The translations under genes and the position numbers were made by a program. The notes under the pieces are model-generated. The model did not search any database. It saw only the letters and a program-made list of their open reading frames with translations, and was not told where the DNA came from. From positions 105,397,535 through 105,461,534 of the forward strand of contig NC_073305.1 of the NCBI RefSeq assembly GCF_027595985.1: a DNA stretch of 64,000 nucleotides, written 5' to 3'. Origin of the DNA: Sorex araneus (taxonomy: Eukaryota; Chordata; Mammalia; Eulipotyphla; Soricidae). This document shows, in pieces, positions 1-11,907 of this stretch (positions are counted from its first letter, which is position 1; every line of letters begins with the position of its first letter).

Positions 1-400
1 TGTTCAAGCAAAAGATACCATAACATTCAGTTATAATGACCACGCTTACATTTGAGCAAGAGAAATGCCTAATCTTAAAACTTGAATTTTGCAAACTGTG
101 ACCATCTCTTCCCCATTCGACCCACCATCAGATTGCTGGTAACTACCACTCTTTCTTTCTGAGTTGGTCTTTTCAGTTTTCTAATATAAAAAATATCATA
201 TAATATTTCCCATTTTCCATATTTCACTCATCTTTTTCTCATATTTGTATTAAGTCCTTAAGTTTCATATGATGTTACAAATGGATTTTCTTCTTTTTTC
301 ACGAATAAAGAGTCTTCTATCATTTTTACATACATATGTATGTATCTCAGCTTTATTTACTTATCAGTGATGGGAACCACTTAAATTGTTTCCATATCAC

Positions 401-510
401 TGTCACTGTCATCCCGTTGCTCATCGATTTGCTCAAGCGGGCACCAGTAACGTCTCCATCGTGAGACTTGTTACTGTTTTTTGGCATATCAAATACGCCA
501 CGGGTAGCTT
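401..510 (-). mobile_element. tRNA-RTE SINE, 5'-truncated
   Basis: On the minus strand this is the 3' half of the RTE-tailed SINE: the motif GGCGTATTTGATATGCC, the block around GAGACGTTACTGGTGCCCGC, and a tail of ACAGTGACAGTGATA repeats. The tRNA head is missing. The word CCATATCAC lies at 392-400 and again at 511-519, a likely target-site duplication. The truncated unit was therefore probably inserted in this form rather than eroded later. Confidence 0.85.
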
Positions 511-589
511 CCATATCACAGCTGTTATTAATAATTTGCAATGAGCATAGGATTTTATGTACTCAAAATTTGTTTAGAAATAAAATCAG

Positions 590-760
590 GGGGCCGGAGT
601 GATAGCACAGTGGGTAGGGCCTTTGCCTTGCACGCGGCCGACCTGGGTTCGATCCCCGGCATCCCATATGGTCCCCCAAGCACCGCCAGGAGTAATTCCT
701 GAGTGAAAAGCCAGGAGTAACCCCTGTGCATTGCTGGGTGTGACCCAAAAAGAAAAAAAA
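590..760 (+). mobile_element. SOR SINE, A-tailed, young
   Basis: Complete copy with tRNA-like A box (TAGCACAGTGGGTAGGGC), B box (GGTTCGATCCC), body and A-rich tail. It is flanked by a perfect 14-bp duplication AGAAATAAAATCAG (576-589 and 761-774), as expected for L1-driven insertion. Short ORFs read here on either strand are by-products of the SINE. Confidence 0.95.
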
Positions 761-1339
761 AGAAATAAAATCAGAATTAGAAACACTGGATAATATGGAA
801 GTTAACTTTTTTTTTTTAACATTTGGAGGACCCTTCATACAGTCTGTAGAAGAGACTATCAATTTACATTTCAAACGACATTATACAAGTGTCCCCTTCT
901 TTTTACATTCTTACCAACATTTGTTATTTTTTTATCGACAATAGTCATTTTCAAAGGTTTGTGATTTTATTATCACTTTTATGATCATTAAAAATAAAAA
1001 ATTTTCTAGTGTTTCTGAATCCCTTCTGATTATTTTAAGCACCTTTTCATGAATGTTCTGACCATTTAGATTTCTTTGGGAAATTGGTGTTCAATCGCTC
1101 TGCTCATTATAAAATTAGCTTTTTGTGTTTTTCTCTCTTATTTATCCATTTTGCTTATTGATCATATATAAGAAATACTATTTGCAAAATTGATTTGGTA
1201 AATGATCTTACTATTTTCATTTTAGTTTAATTTTGTGGAGAAACTTTTTTGTTTGATGTTGTCCCATGTACTTATTTTTGCTTTCTTGCTTAGAATCATT
1301 ATGCTATATTTAGAAAATTATTGCCAAGAAGACTTTCTA

Positions 1340-1520
1340 GGGGCCGGAGCGATAGCACAGCGGGTAGGGCGTTTGCCTTGCATGTGGCCGACCAGGGTTT
1401 GATCCCCGGCATCCCATATGGTCCCCCAAGCGCCGCCAGGAGTGATTCCTGAGTGCAAGGCCAGAAGTAACCCCTGAGCATCGCTGGGTGTGACCCAAAA
1501 AGCAAAAAAAAAAAAAAAAA
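1340..1520 (+). mobile_element. SOR SINE, A-tailed, young
   Basis: Complete copy with a pure poly-A tail. The perfect duplication AAGAAGACTTTCTA (1326-1339 and 1521-1534) fixes both ends. Confidence 0.95.
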
Positions 1521-1534
1521 AAGAAGACTTTCTA

Positions 1535-2220
1535 AATATATTTTCTTCTAGGAGTTTCAAATTTGTATGTCTTATGTTTATGTTTCATATCTAATTTTAT
1601 GTGAAATTTATTTAAGTTCACATTTAGAGTGGTGTAAGATAGAGACCAAACACTATCATTCTACATGTGGTCATCAAGTTTTTAAAATGACATTTATTAA
1701 AGAAGTTATCTTCTACTCATTCATTATTCTTGGTGCAATTATTAAATATTTGCTTCCTTTCAAAGGGAAGTTAATTAACTTATGGGTTTCTTCTTCAATC
1801 CCATAAGTCACATCAATTTTTATGCCTGTATTATACTTCTTTGATTAAGACAGCCTTATATAACTATTTGAAATCAAGAATTGTGATAACTCTGGGTTGT
1901 TCTTTCTTAGGCTTGTTTAGGTTATTCAGGACTTTTTATGATTTCACATGTATTTTAGCATTTTTTTTCTATTTATGTTAAAATTTTAGTAAAATTTTAT
2001 GAGAATTGAATAAAATCTATTGATGAGTTTAAATAATATGAGCAATATAAATTACATTTTACTTTCCAAGCTCCACAGCAAAAATTGCATCCAAAATGCA
2101 ATCAAATACAGAGTGCCCTGCTAAAAAATATTTAGAGAAGAACATAGTTAATACATTATTAAGTATCCATAAGGATAAGGTAAATGGAAAAGGAAGGTAT
2201 ATAACAGGTTTATTAAATGA
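1535..2220. other. AT-rich DNA, nothing recognised
   Basis: No repeat family, exon or RNA gene is recognised. ORFs are under 85 codons and compositionally unremarkable. Confidence 0.5.
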
Positions 2221-2280
2221 TAAATTCATAAGTTTGTAACTGTACCTCACGTGGTTCACTAATAAAATTTTTTTTAAAAA
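2221..2280 (+). mobile_element. L1 3' tip (very short)
   Basis: The stretch TTTGTAACTGTACCTCACG followed by GGTTCACTAATAAAA and an A-rich run matches the last part of the younger L1 3' end at 32260-32310. It is probably a severely 5'-truncated L1. The insertion boundaries are not resolved. Confidence 0.5.
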
Positions 2281-2899
2281 GTTAAAGAAACTCTTAGCTA
2301 GATTCAAATAGTAATAACTCTAATAAATATTATCATTAATTAAGTGAAAATTACTGCAGATACCTCAAAAATACAAAACATCATAAACATTTATGAAAAA
2401 CTGTGCCACTAAACTTGAGGACCTAGAATTAACAAATAAATTTTTAAGATAATATAACCTCTCATGATTTAATTAAGATGAAGTGGGTAGGTGGTATTTA
2501 GAACTTTTAAAAACCATTTTATCATTCTATGTCATTGATTGAAGAATATAATTTACTAACATTTAGAGTAATCATTGAGAGGTTAGGACCTAGAAATGCC
2601 ACATTGTTTATTAGTTTAAAATTTTTTATAGTTTCCATTTTCTTTTATTCCTGTATAGCTGCCTTCCATTAGTCTATATATGCTACATATAAAATTTCTA
2701 TTTTATTTTTGAATATTATATAAATATTTTTATATAATATTTCTATTTTATTTTGAATGTTTTTATTAATTGAGATTCTGTGTTTTACAATACTGTTAAA
2801 TATTGGTTTCTCATACACATAATGCCCTACTGAAGCATTTATTTTTATAGTAATCATTTGTACAGAAATTCTTATAAGTATTTTTACTCCCTCTTGGTT
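2281..2899. other. AT-rich DNA, nothing recognised
   Basis: Low-complexity AT stretches, including a TATATAATATTTCTATTTTATTTT duplication near 2700-2750. No gene signal. Confidence 0.5.
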
Positions 2900-3078
2900 T
2901 TTTGTTTATTTATTTGGAGACCACATTTAGCAACACTCAGGGCTGACTCCTGGCTCTAACGCTCAGGGATCACACCTGTGTGGTTTAGAAACTGTCTATG
3001 GGATTCAGGTATCAAACCAGGGTCAGCCACATTTAAGACAAGAAGAGCTCTACCCTTTACTATCTCTCTGACTCCCTT
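2900..3078 (-). mobile_element. Old SOR-type SINE
   Basis: Read on the minus strand this has the SOR order. The degraded head corresponds to 3030-3075 and the B box to about 3010-3020 (reverse of ATCAAACCAGGGTC). The body contains 'gagccaggagtcagccctgag' in diverged form, with a T-rich start on the plus strand. Divergence is high, so this is an old copy. Confidence 0.7.
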
Positions 3079-3375
3079 ATTTGTTTTTTATATTTCCACT
3101 GTTACCTTTCTACTTTGTATCCATTTAAACTGTTAAATCTATCACCTGCCATGCATACAGCTGACTGTGGTTTTATCCCCACTTCCATGTAAGATACCTT
3201 GAGCAAGAGCTAAGAGTAAACCTTGAGTACAACCAAGTAAAGCCCCAAAATCAGTATATGTATAAACATATATGTATAACTAGATATTTATTACTTTGAT
3301 GAAAATGTAGGCAGAACGCTCTAGGATATGAATCTCAAAGTTATTTTCAATGACTCGATTACACTCTTAAAGATA

Positions 3376-3634
3376 GCACTGTAGCACTCTCATCCCACTG
3401 TTCATTGATTTGCTCGAGCAGGCACCAGTAACGTCTCCATTGTGAGACTTCTTGTTGGGCATATTCAATATGGGCATATTGAATATGCCATGAGTAGCTT
3501 GCCAGGTTCTGCCATGCGAGTGGGATACTCTCAGTAGCTTGCCAGTCTCTCCGAGAGGGACAGAGGAATTGAACCCGGGTCAGTCGCATACAAGGCAAAC
3601 CGCTTTACCGGCTGTGCTATCGCTCCAGTCCGTC
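3376..3634 (-). mobile_element. tRNA-RTE SINE, full length
   Basis: On the minus strand it holds the tRNA-like head (3590-3632), the RTE 5'UTR-derived body (3480-3560), the RTE 3'-end block (3400-3455) and a tail built on GTGCTACAGTGCTA. A short AAAGATA repeat (3369-3375 and 3635-3641) may be the target duplication. An internal duplication around 3457-3490 repeats a GGGCATATT-AATATG unit. Confidence 0.9.
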
Positions 3635-3849
3635 AAAGATAACATAAACAAAAATAAGAAAGTGGAACAATATTAAATTAAAAGTTTCTACACAGCAAAA
3701 CAAACTTGTGATAAAATAAAAATACACCTTTTCAAATGAGAGAAGATATGTGTAAACAATGTATCAGATGAAGGTTACATATCAAAATGTACATAAAGCA
3801 CTCACAAAGCTCAGAAGCTACAAGAAAAAAATAACTCCATGAAAACTTG

Positions 3850-4790
3850 GGAAGAAATGATAAATAGACACTTCCAAAAAGACAACAAACAGATGGCCAA
3901 TAAGCATATAAAAGTGTTCATTATCACTTATTATCAGGGGAAAACAAGTAAAAAGAATAATGAGGTGTTATATATATTTGAAAATATCAGTGTTTGCAGA
4001 AATGTAGTGAAAAGGAACTCATGTTCACCGCCTGTAGGAATGTCATCTTATCCAGCCTGTATGTAAAATAATTTTGAGATTTATCTAAAAACAATGAAGC
4101 CAAAATATGCCCAGCTATTTCACTTATTGTCATCTAACCTCCAAATGCAAAAGCATTGATTCAAAAGATATATGTACAACTATGTTAACTGCAGTCAGTG
4201 CTTAGTAAAAAATAGTAATTGTATGTAAGTGACCCAAATGTCTGACATACAAATGAATAAAGCTTAAATATATACACAGACACATATGCACACATACACA
4301 CCAGTATACTATGCAACTACAAGAAAAATAAATAAATCATGCAGTTCACTTAATTTAGATGGAACTGGAAGGCATCATGTTAAGTAAAATAACACTGAAG
4401 GAAAAACAAGTACTGGATGATCTCCATCATTAGAGTCATTAGTGGTACTTAGAGAAACAAATCAAGGTCATAAACAATGTCAATTGATAATAAACCCTGG
4501 GGAGAACTTACAATATCAGGTGGGGGCTATAAAATGGGGGGAAGAATGAGGTGGAGTGGGAACAACACAAAGGCACTGGTCTACAATCTTGGGCACTTTG
4601 GTAGTGCTAAAGTGAGATAATTAAGACCATAATTTTCCACATTAGTGTAAACATATAGTCAAATCTATAATAATTTATTTACTAAAGGACAGTAGAGAAG
4701 GGACATGGGCAAATTGATAATGATACAATAACATTATACTTGTAAATAAAATTGTTAATACTATTATAACCATATTATTAACCTTTAAAA
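3850..4790 (+). mobile_element. L1 3' end (old)
   Basis: The order of diverged landmarks is that of the L1 ORF2 C-terminus and 3'UTR. First comes the 'gacaaacagatggccaataagcatat...attatcaggg' stretch (about 3880-3940), then 'atggaactggaaggcatcatgttaagtaaaataac' (4360-4395), then a 3'UTR ending in an A/T-rich tail. ORF2 is broken many times. No TSD was found. Confidence 0.75.
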
Positions 4791-5917
4791 ATGAATTAAA
4801 TTTAAAGGCACACAATACGTTTAATATGGTCTAGGATATTGACTGCAAATCTATGACACCTAACAACAACTGGGAGCTCAAAGTTCTCTGTTGTCCTTTT
4901 ATTTCTTTCATATTCATTATGTAGTAAAATTTCCACACTTGGTATTCAAAACATAGTCTAAACCCTGAGTCACTTCCTCAGGCATTTCATCATAACCATT
5001 CAATCATTCAACCCTGAGTCACTTCCTCCTCTATTCTATTATTCTATCATAATCCTGATAAAAAGAGACAAATTCATTTTTCCAAGGTTAACCTGATATC
5101 TGTTATATCTGTTACTTATATATTTCCTTCTTTCACTCCCTATGAAATATTTAAGAGGACTTAAGTACCTGATTAAGTTTCTACCTGATCCTTTCACCCA
5201 TTCCTCTTGATGCTTGTAAATTGTATTATTATCTATTCAACTACTCATGCAATCCAGTGACCTAGCAACGATATCAGTTATTTTCTCAAAATGCAACATC
5301 TAATATATTAGCTATTCTTATTGATTCTATCTTAAAATTCTGTTGCCAGTCCATCCATATTCATGACTTAGAAATTTGTCCAAACTAACAAACACATCTC
5401 TTCCATATTGCAGTAAAACCTACCAACAGATTTTTTCTGGGTCTTCTTCCTTTATCCACTTGACAATCAGAAAAATAAGTATTTATTACTGAAAACCTAA
5501 TGCACAAAATACAGTTTCCTTTAGCATTTTGTAAAATAAAAGATCCAATTTTTTGTTTAAACTTTCAGTCTAATCATTTTTCCTGTCTATTCCTCTACCT
5601 CACATTTGCCCACTCTTTCTTTTATCAACCTCTTGTTATGTCTTCCATTATTTGACAAACATAACGAACAACTTGTCTATAATTTGGGGTGTTTTCAATC
5701 CTTTAAATAGTGTCATGTACTTATGCTTTTCCATTACAGTCAATTTGTCAAGATTTGAAAATAATCATTTTGTTTATTTTGAGGTTTTTTCATTAAACAT
5801 GGATTCCAAGAAGGCAGGAGGTATATATGACTAAGTCATATAAACTAGATTTAACGTAAGATATAACTTGAGCCTCCCGAATGCAAATTATGTGCTCCCA
5901 CCCCTTTTAGAATTATA
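4791..5917. other. AT-rich DNA, nothing recognised
   Basis: No repeat or gene recognised. A phrase containing CCCTGAGTCACTTCCTC occurs twice (about 4965 and 5012), a small local duplication. Confidence 0.5.
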
Positions 5918-6060
5918 GTACAGAGGTTACAAAGGATAAGGTGTTTGTCTAGTATGGGGCTGACCATGATTTGAATATATGAGGCCCTGGGCACCATTTC
6001 CAGATGTGGCTCCAAACTGGAGTGGCTGTGTGTGGTACTTTTTTCTGTTGGGTATTCTGT
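5918..6060 (+). mobile_element. Old SOR-type SINE fragment
   Basis: Diverged head (ATAGTACAGAGG...GGATAAGGTGTTTGTC...GGGGCTGACC) followed by a degraded body. Low similarity, and the boundary with the next element is approximate. Confidence 0.45.
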
Positions 6061-6084
6061 GGTATGGCAGAACTTCCTGCCCCC

Positions 6085-6613
6085 ATGCCAGGCTATCTTC
6101 ACCAGGGCCCCATTGGAGAGGGGTGGGTTTAATTCCCTACCCTAAAAGAGCCCCGGCAGCCAAAAGACTCCAGAACCCAACCACAGCCATGCTCAAAGCC
6201 ACTTTCCACTCACTCAGACGAGCCTCACGCATGAAGGAACCGACAGAGGAACCCAGGTATGCGGGACCCGTGGCTGAGATCTCCAAGCCTGCTCCTCTTG
6301 TGCCTCTTCCACACAGATCCCCAGTTTTCCAGTAGCTTGGCAGTCACACCCACAAACTGCCCCTGGTGCCATGTAATCTCATCAACAGCCAAGATCCAGA
6401 GACTATAAAACAAAGCTCCCAGAAGAGACAGATGCAGAATCTCGAACAGCAGAGCCTGGCAAGCTACCCATGGCGTATTTGATATGCCAAAAACTAACAA
6501 TAGTTAGCCTCATTCCCCTGACCCTGAACATGACAGGGACGAATGGAGATGTTATAGGTGCCCGCTTAGGCAAATTGATGAACAACAGGACAACAGTGAT
6601 ACAGTGATAACAG
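6085..6613 (+). mobile_element. RTE-delta element (ORF-less RTE derivative)
   Basis: It carries a GC-richer 5' module (6085-6420), then RTE 5'UTR sequence (GCAGAGCCTGGCAAGCTACC, GCGTATTTGATATGCCAAAA, CTCATTCCCCTGACCCTG), then the RTE 3' end (CGAATGGAGATGTTATAGG onward) and a GATACAGTGATAAC tail. All endonuclease and reverse-transcriptase sequence is absent. Its 5' module matches the copy at 63110-63860, except that the outermost 150 bp is in opposite orientation relative to the rest. Agreement with the 44733 copy indicates that the arrangement here is ancestral. Confidence 0.85.
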
Positions 6614-6617
6614 CTCC

Positions 6618-7660
6618 ATCAACAACTGGGGAGAGGATATGATCGGGGACTTCTCTGAGGAAAACCAACAGATGGACATCAGGCACATGATAAAATGCTC
6701 ATCATCACTTATTATTAGGGAAATCCAAATCAAGATGATAATGAGATACCATTTGACACCAATGAGAATAGCACATATCAAAAATAGTGGGAACACTCTG
6801 TGTTGATGTGTTGAAAGAGGAATCTCATCCCTTGCTGATGGGAATGTTGTATGGTTCAACCCCTAAGGAAAACAGTATGGAGAGTTCTCAGTAAATTAAA
6901 ATTGAACTATCCTATGAACCATCATTTTGATTTTTGGGTATATATCTCCAGGACAGAAAAATATTTATTGAAAAGTGTGTGTGCACAGTACTCACTCAGT
7001 TAATTGCAGCACTCAGTAAAATAGCTAAGATTCTGAATCTATCTAGACGACAAACAGATCGGTGGATCAAGAAAATGAAGTATATATACACAATAGAATA
7101 CTATACAGTGGGAAGGAATGATGAAAGCATGCCATTTGCTGCAACTGGAGGATACCGTGTTAAATATGTCAGCCAGAAGATAAGGACAAACAGGATAATA
7201 CCACTGATCTGTGATACTTAGAGTAGTTGGATAAGGAAATGCAGTGGTTTAAAGAATCAGAATGCCTGGATCAATCTTGGTCTTAGAGTATAGTGGGGTG
7301 AAGGAAATAAATAGAGTGAAGAGGAAAGGGAGAAGAGATAGATGAGAAGCAACTGTGGCAATGCTCAAGGGATCCAGGTACATTGGTGGTACTCAGGAAT
7401 GATAGAGCTAAATATCCAAACCACAGAGTCAACAAGTGAAATAATGAGACCCAATCTTTAGTCACCAAATTTAGAAGGTGCATGTCAAGTTGGTAGGCTG
7501 GGGTTGAGGTGACAGAAAAGAGAACCTGGGAACACTGGTAGAGGGAAGTTGACTTCAGTGGTGGGATTATTGATGGGACATAGTATTTCAAAAATCCAGC
7601 TATGTATGAATGACTTTATAACTCATGGTGCTTTACTAAAATAAAATTTTGAATAAATTT
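6618..7660 (+). mobile_element. L1 3' end
   Basis: Diverged L1 ORF2 C-terminal region and 3'UTR: 'aatgctcatcatcacttattattagggaaatccaaatcaa' (about 6690-6735), 'aatactatacagtgggaa', then a purine-rich 3'UTR ending near 7660 with AATAAAATTTTGAATAAA. Frames are broken. It lies directly 3' of the RTE-delta element. Confidence 0.8.
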
Positions 7661-7802
7661 AAAGACATAATAGATCTTAGAGGGCTAAATTTAGGTTTGG
7701 ATCAGCAAAGAATTCTACTTAAAAATAACACAAAACAGGACTTTTAACTTATAGTAAAATAAATTTTTCACTATTTCTAAGTATAATATTGTTTTCAAAG
7801 AA

Positions 7803-7990
7803 AGCAAGAGAGATAGTACAGTGTGTAAAGCATTTGCCTTGTTTACCTTGCATATGCCACTGACCTGGAATTGATCAATAGCTCTGATCAATTATGGTTC
7901 CATGAAAACTGCCAGTTTTAACCTTGAGCACAGAGGCACAGAGTCAGAATAAGCACTGAGTACTGCTAGGTGTAGTCTCAAATCTAAGAA
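7803..7990 (+). mobile_element. Old SOR-type SINE
   Basis: Head AGAGAGATAGTACAGTGTGTAAAG, TTTGCCTTG, a degraded B box, and a body ending at CTGCTAGGTGTAGTCTCAAA. The sequence CCTTGTTTACCTTGCATATG includes a small insertion in the head. Confidence 0.75.
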
Positions 7991-8042
7991 ATACACATAC
8001 ACACATATATATATGCATATTTGCACATGTATATATATACAT
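7990..8042. repeat. CA/TA-rich microsatellite
   Basis: An imperfect ACACATACACACATATATAT... run extends the tail of the preceding SINE, a common origin for such tracts. Confidence 0.8.
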
Positions 8043-9324
8043 ACTTACATATTATGAAAACTTTGAGGGCCTTGTGATACTACCATTTGATTTTTTTGTT
8101 TTTTGTACTTTTTGTATACTTAGTTTAAGGAAAGGAAGAAGCACAAAACTTCAGCAACAAAAGAGACAATGTTTCTGAATTGTAAAAAAAAATAGACAAT
8201 GTTTCATGTCCTGTAACAATGAAATAGAAAGAAGTAAAGTGCTTTTAAGAGAAAATACTACCAAAATTGTCCTACCAAAATTCATTGCACTGTTATATCA
8301 AACTTTAGCTAGGAAAAGTGCTGTCTTTGTGTTAATATCTTTTTTTTTTTTGCTTGTTTGATACAGGAAGTGTACTAAGTTAATGCAAATAAAGAAATAA
8401 TTTCAAAACAGACATATTCATAATAAAATTCTCCAAATTCCTTGTGTCAAATTTTAGGACTTCATATGTTCATTTGTATCAAAATATTGTCTTCTGAATT
8501 CATGATGTAGAAGTAATAGCAAAATATGTCTCTCCAAGGACATACATATTATCTGATAAAAATGAATGATCATTGTGTGAAATTGATCATTCTATATTAT
8601 CAGGAATGCTCAAGTATAAAGAACATGCAAAGTATTTCAAATCAATGTTATTAGATGCCATGTACTGAACAATTTATTAGACTACCAGCTGAAATTGCAG
8701 CTATTTTGTGATTTTCAGTCTTCCAAAACATTTTGGGAAGAATTCAAAACTAATGAAAAGCTATAAAAATTGAAGTGAAAACTCTATAAACACACAAATA
8801 CAAATTCACAAATGTTAATATCTTTTTATATTTTGACAGTTTAAGTACATACATTTTAATTTATGTTTAAATGAATGTTTTCTCTGGGCTATTTAAGAAG
8901 AGGTTAGATATCTTTCCATTTACCATTTAATAGTATAAGAGGATTTCCCATGATAACAAGAAGACTTTGGGTTCACACTTTCTTATGCTGCCATTAAAAC
9001 ATAACTTTGCCCCAAGTTTTTTTACAATAAAGTTTGGATAGATTTATAAAAGCAATTAACTAACTATTCTGAAAAAAATAATTAACAGGCAAGTAAAAAA
9101 ATTTAAAAGTTGATAAATTACTAAGTCCAGAACAATTCCCAGTATATTTATTTCTTCTTCTCTCTTTCCTAACTTTGACCCAAGAATGGCCCAGTATCTA
9201 GACTTTTGACCACAGGAAGCCTAGCCTTTGGGAGGGACTTGAAATTATTTTTTCTACATACAGGTTAAGAAAAACAGTGGCAATGTCACTGTGACTTTTT
9301 TTTTCTTCTTCTATTCTTCTTTCT
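8043..9324. other. AT-rich DNA, nothing recognised
   Basis: A T-run sits at about 8340-8351. No repeat family or gene is recognised in this 1.3 kb. Confidence 0.5.
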
Positions 9325-9512
9325 GTTCTGTTTTTGCTGTTTGTTTGTTTATGGGGCACACCCAGCTGTGCTCAGGACTTACTCTTGGCTCTGTGCCTAA
9401 GGATCACTTCTGGCGGGCCCAGGGACAGTATAGGGTGCTGGGGATTGAACAAGGGTCAGCTGCATGTAAGCCAAGAGCCCTGCCCCACCTGTAGTACTAG
9501 CCCTCAGGCCCA
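9325..9512 (-). mobile_element. Old SOR-type SINE
   Basis: On the plus strand: GGGGCACACCCAGCTGTGCTCAGG, a CTCTGTGCCTAAGGATCACT body, GGGGATTGAACAAGGGTCAGC (reverse B box), and a degraded head ending in CTCAGGCCC. The ORFs reported across it come from the repeat. Confidence 0.8.
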
Positions 9513-10539
9513 TCTAGACTGTTTTTCATTTTCTCAGACTTGTACAAGGTAATACCACTAAGCAATATATATGACTTCTACAGTGCAAGAGTTAAAAGTT
9601 TTCAGCGTATGAAATTCCAAAGTCAAACCTTTTAATCAGATAAATGAGGAGCAAAGGTCACTGTAATTCCCAAAGTATATGATATGAAATTCCCAATGCT
9701 TTTTTTCTCCAATGCATTGTGAAGTTGACCCTCATTGGATGTAACAGTTGATGCCAAAATTCTGCATTATACCTAAGTTTCAGGTCAGAAAAACTAAGAG
9801 TAGTTTCAGTTTTTCTGGTAATTAGAAATTAAAACTAATATATTGAAGAGAGATTGAAGTCAGGAAAGTATCACTATGTGTGAGAATTAATGTAAGTAAC
9901 GAAAATCATTCCCAATCTGAGAATGTGCAGAGTAGTTCCACAAAAAAAAAAAAAAAGCAGTAAATATAGAACCAAAATCAACTCCTAAAAAACTCTGAGT
10001 GGCACAAATGAGTCACACCATAGAAAATCCTTTAATTGACAAAAGAATCACTGCAGGAGGAAAACAACTTGCAACTAACCCTAAGTGGATTGATTGCCCT
10101 GAAAGCAACAGCCGTACCATCAATATTTTCTGTTCTATTTTATTGGACCTCTCATAATGAAGTAGCCCACGTAATCAGGACACTTAAGTACAGTCCACTT
10201 GATACAAAAAAAACATAAAAGAAAATAAACTACAAATCTGACCAGTTCTTTAGGCAATGCTTTTAGCCCTAAGGTAAGTCATATGCAATAATATTACATA
10301 AAAACATCAAAGCTCCCAGTTTTTGGTGTGGAAGATTGAAGGTCCCCACTCCACCCTAACAAGTATAAAAAACTAAACTGACTGAAAATCAGAAATTTCT
10401 CTGAGAACTATAAGAAGGAAAAGAGACATGGCAAATAAACTGCCTGTAAGCTTGCATGGTACATCAGGGAAATATGGAAGAGCAAGTAAAAATTCGTTGG
10501 TGAAGACTTTGTAGGGTACCAGTGCCAGAGTACGTAAAC
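9513..10539. other. AT-rich DNA, nothing recognised
   Basis: An A-run at about 9942-9955. The part after about 10300 may belong to the upstream end of the old L1 that follows, but I cannot align it. Confidence 0.45.
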
Positions 10540-11465
10540 CTCAACTGTAATTTATGGAGACTCACTGTGGATATTCTAAAAAATTTCAAAGGAACCTGAA
10601 TATTTACCTTAAGGACCTTGATCACACTCCCACAGCAAATATGGAGGGCAAATCTTGTACAGTAGACAAGAAGATGATGAAGCACCTTTTTGTTGTTTTC
10701 ATTTTTGGTCCACACCCAAGACTTACTCCTGACTCTGTGCTCAGGGATCACTCCTTGCAGGCTTGGGCGGCCTTGTGGAGTACTGGTAATCAGTGTGCAA
10801 GGATTTCTCCAGCCGCCAAAGGAAACATTTTGAAATATATCCAAGCACTCTGTTTTTAACAGGGTTTCCACCAAGAAGGTAGTTAACCCAAGTCTAACCC
10901 CACTGAGATATTATCAGAATGTAAATACTCAATTGCAGTATGCTACAGGTGTTCTATGCCAGTAAAGGAGGGAGGACACCCAAACACAGAAACTTTTATG
11001 GCATTTAACATTCCAGTGGCAGTTACTCATAGATGGAAACCTAATGAGCTGGACCAGCAAACTCTTCTCAACACATGCCTATCATCACTTTACTGAAATC
11101 CCGTACCCAATATATCATGTCAGATTATCAAGAAAACATTACAAAACATACAAAAAAGAACAAAAGAACTATTTTAGGAGACAGAGAATTAATACTTGAT
11201 GTGGTAGGGATATTGGAATTATCAAATTTAGAAATTTTAAATTATGAGTAATTCCTAAGTCTTCTAATGGATAAAGCATGACAGAACAGATGAGAAGTAT
11301 TAAGAGAGATAAAGAATAACAAAAAAGAATTAAATATAAATATTAAGGATAAGAAATTTAAATTTTCATTTACATACATAAAACATAACTTATAGTTTTA
11401 TTTGAGGATTGGACACAATAGAGGAAAGTTTCTCTGAGCTATCAATAGAATGCTCTTGAAAATAA
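10540..11465 (+). mobile_element. Old L1, 5'UTR / ORF1 region
   Basis: Landmarks of the ancient mammalian L1 5'UTR and ORF1 start are readable: TTACAAAACATACAAAAAAG (about 11140), GATATTGGAATTATCAAAT (11207), 'taatggataaagcatgacagaacagatgag' (11264) and 'gaggattggacacaatagaggaaag' (11404). The reading frame is destroyed. The same element appears to resume at 12360 after SINE insertions. Confidence 0.7.
10685..10818 (-). mobile_element. Old SOR-type SINE fragment
   Basis: Minus-strand SOR body (plus strand CCACACCCAAGACTTACTCC, CTCAGGGATCACTCCTTGCAGG) with most of the tRNA head lost. It is inserted in the L1 5' region. Confidence 0.65.
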
Positions 11466-11469
11466 TTGT

Positions 11470-11630
11470 TGAGTCACATCTGGCTTATTTGAAGTTTCTT
11501 TTCTACCCTTCCAATAAGGGTTCAATCCTGATAGTTCTGGAAGGACCATATTCAGTGCCAGGATCAAACTGAGTGAGCAGTATGAAAGGTAAGAGTCTAA
11601 CCTTCTCTATCATCACTCTGATCCAAGGAA
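11470..11630 (-). mobile_element. Very old SOR-type SINE fragment
   Basis: Plus strand GGACCATATTCAGTGCCAGGATCAAACTGAG... CTCTGATCC resembles the reverse of a SOR head and early body. Highly diverged, tentative. Confidence 0.4.
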
Positions 11631-11736
11631 CAGAATCTTATGAAAGCAACAACCAAAAACCAGAATATATTATCTAAAGCAATGAGTCAGCTATAATAAG
11701 TGTAGCTTTTACACGGTAGAAAAATCAAACATATTG

Positions 11737-11907
11737 AGCTGGAGCAATAGCACAGCGGGTAGGGTACTTGACTTGCATGTTGCTAACCCTGGTTAGATTC
11801 CCAGTATCTCATATGGTCCTCTGAGCGCCGCTAGGCGCAATTCCTGTGTGCATGAGCCAGGAGTAACCCCTTTGCAACTACAGATGTGACACAAAAAGAA
11901 AAAAAAT
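11737..11907 (+). mobile_element. SOR SINE, A-tailed
   Basis: Head GAGCTGGAGCAATAGCACAGCGGGTAGGG, B box GGTTAGATTCC, body to CTACAGATGTGACACAAAAAG, A-rich tail. Moderate divergence. A weak TCAAACA repeat flanks it. Confidence 0.9.

Noticed and set aside
612-665. tRNA gene candidates at SINE heads
   Set aside because: A and B boxes are present, but no complete cloverleaf or acceptor stem is seen, and each continues into the SINE body and A tail.
563-874. 103-codon frame on the minus strand and similar frames at 1299-1560, 12088-12313, 30293-30616, 32278-32541, 47593-47923, 52040-52375 and 55175-55384
   Set aside because: They are translations of SOR SINEs; the repeated 'PGGAWGTIWDAG'-like wording comes from the SINE body.
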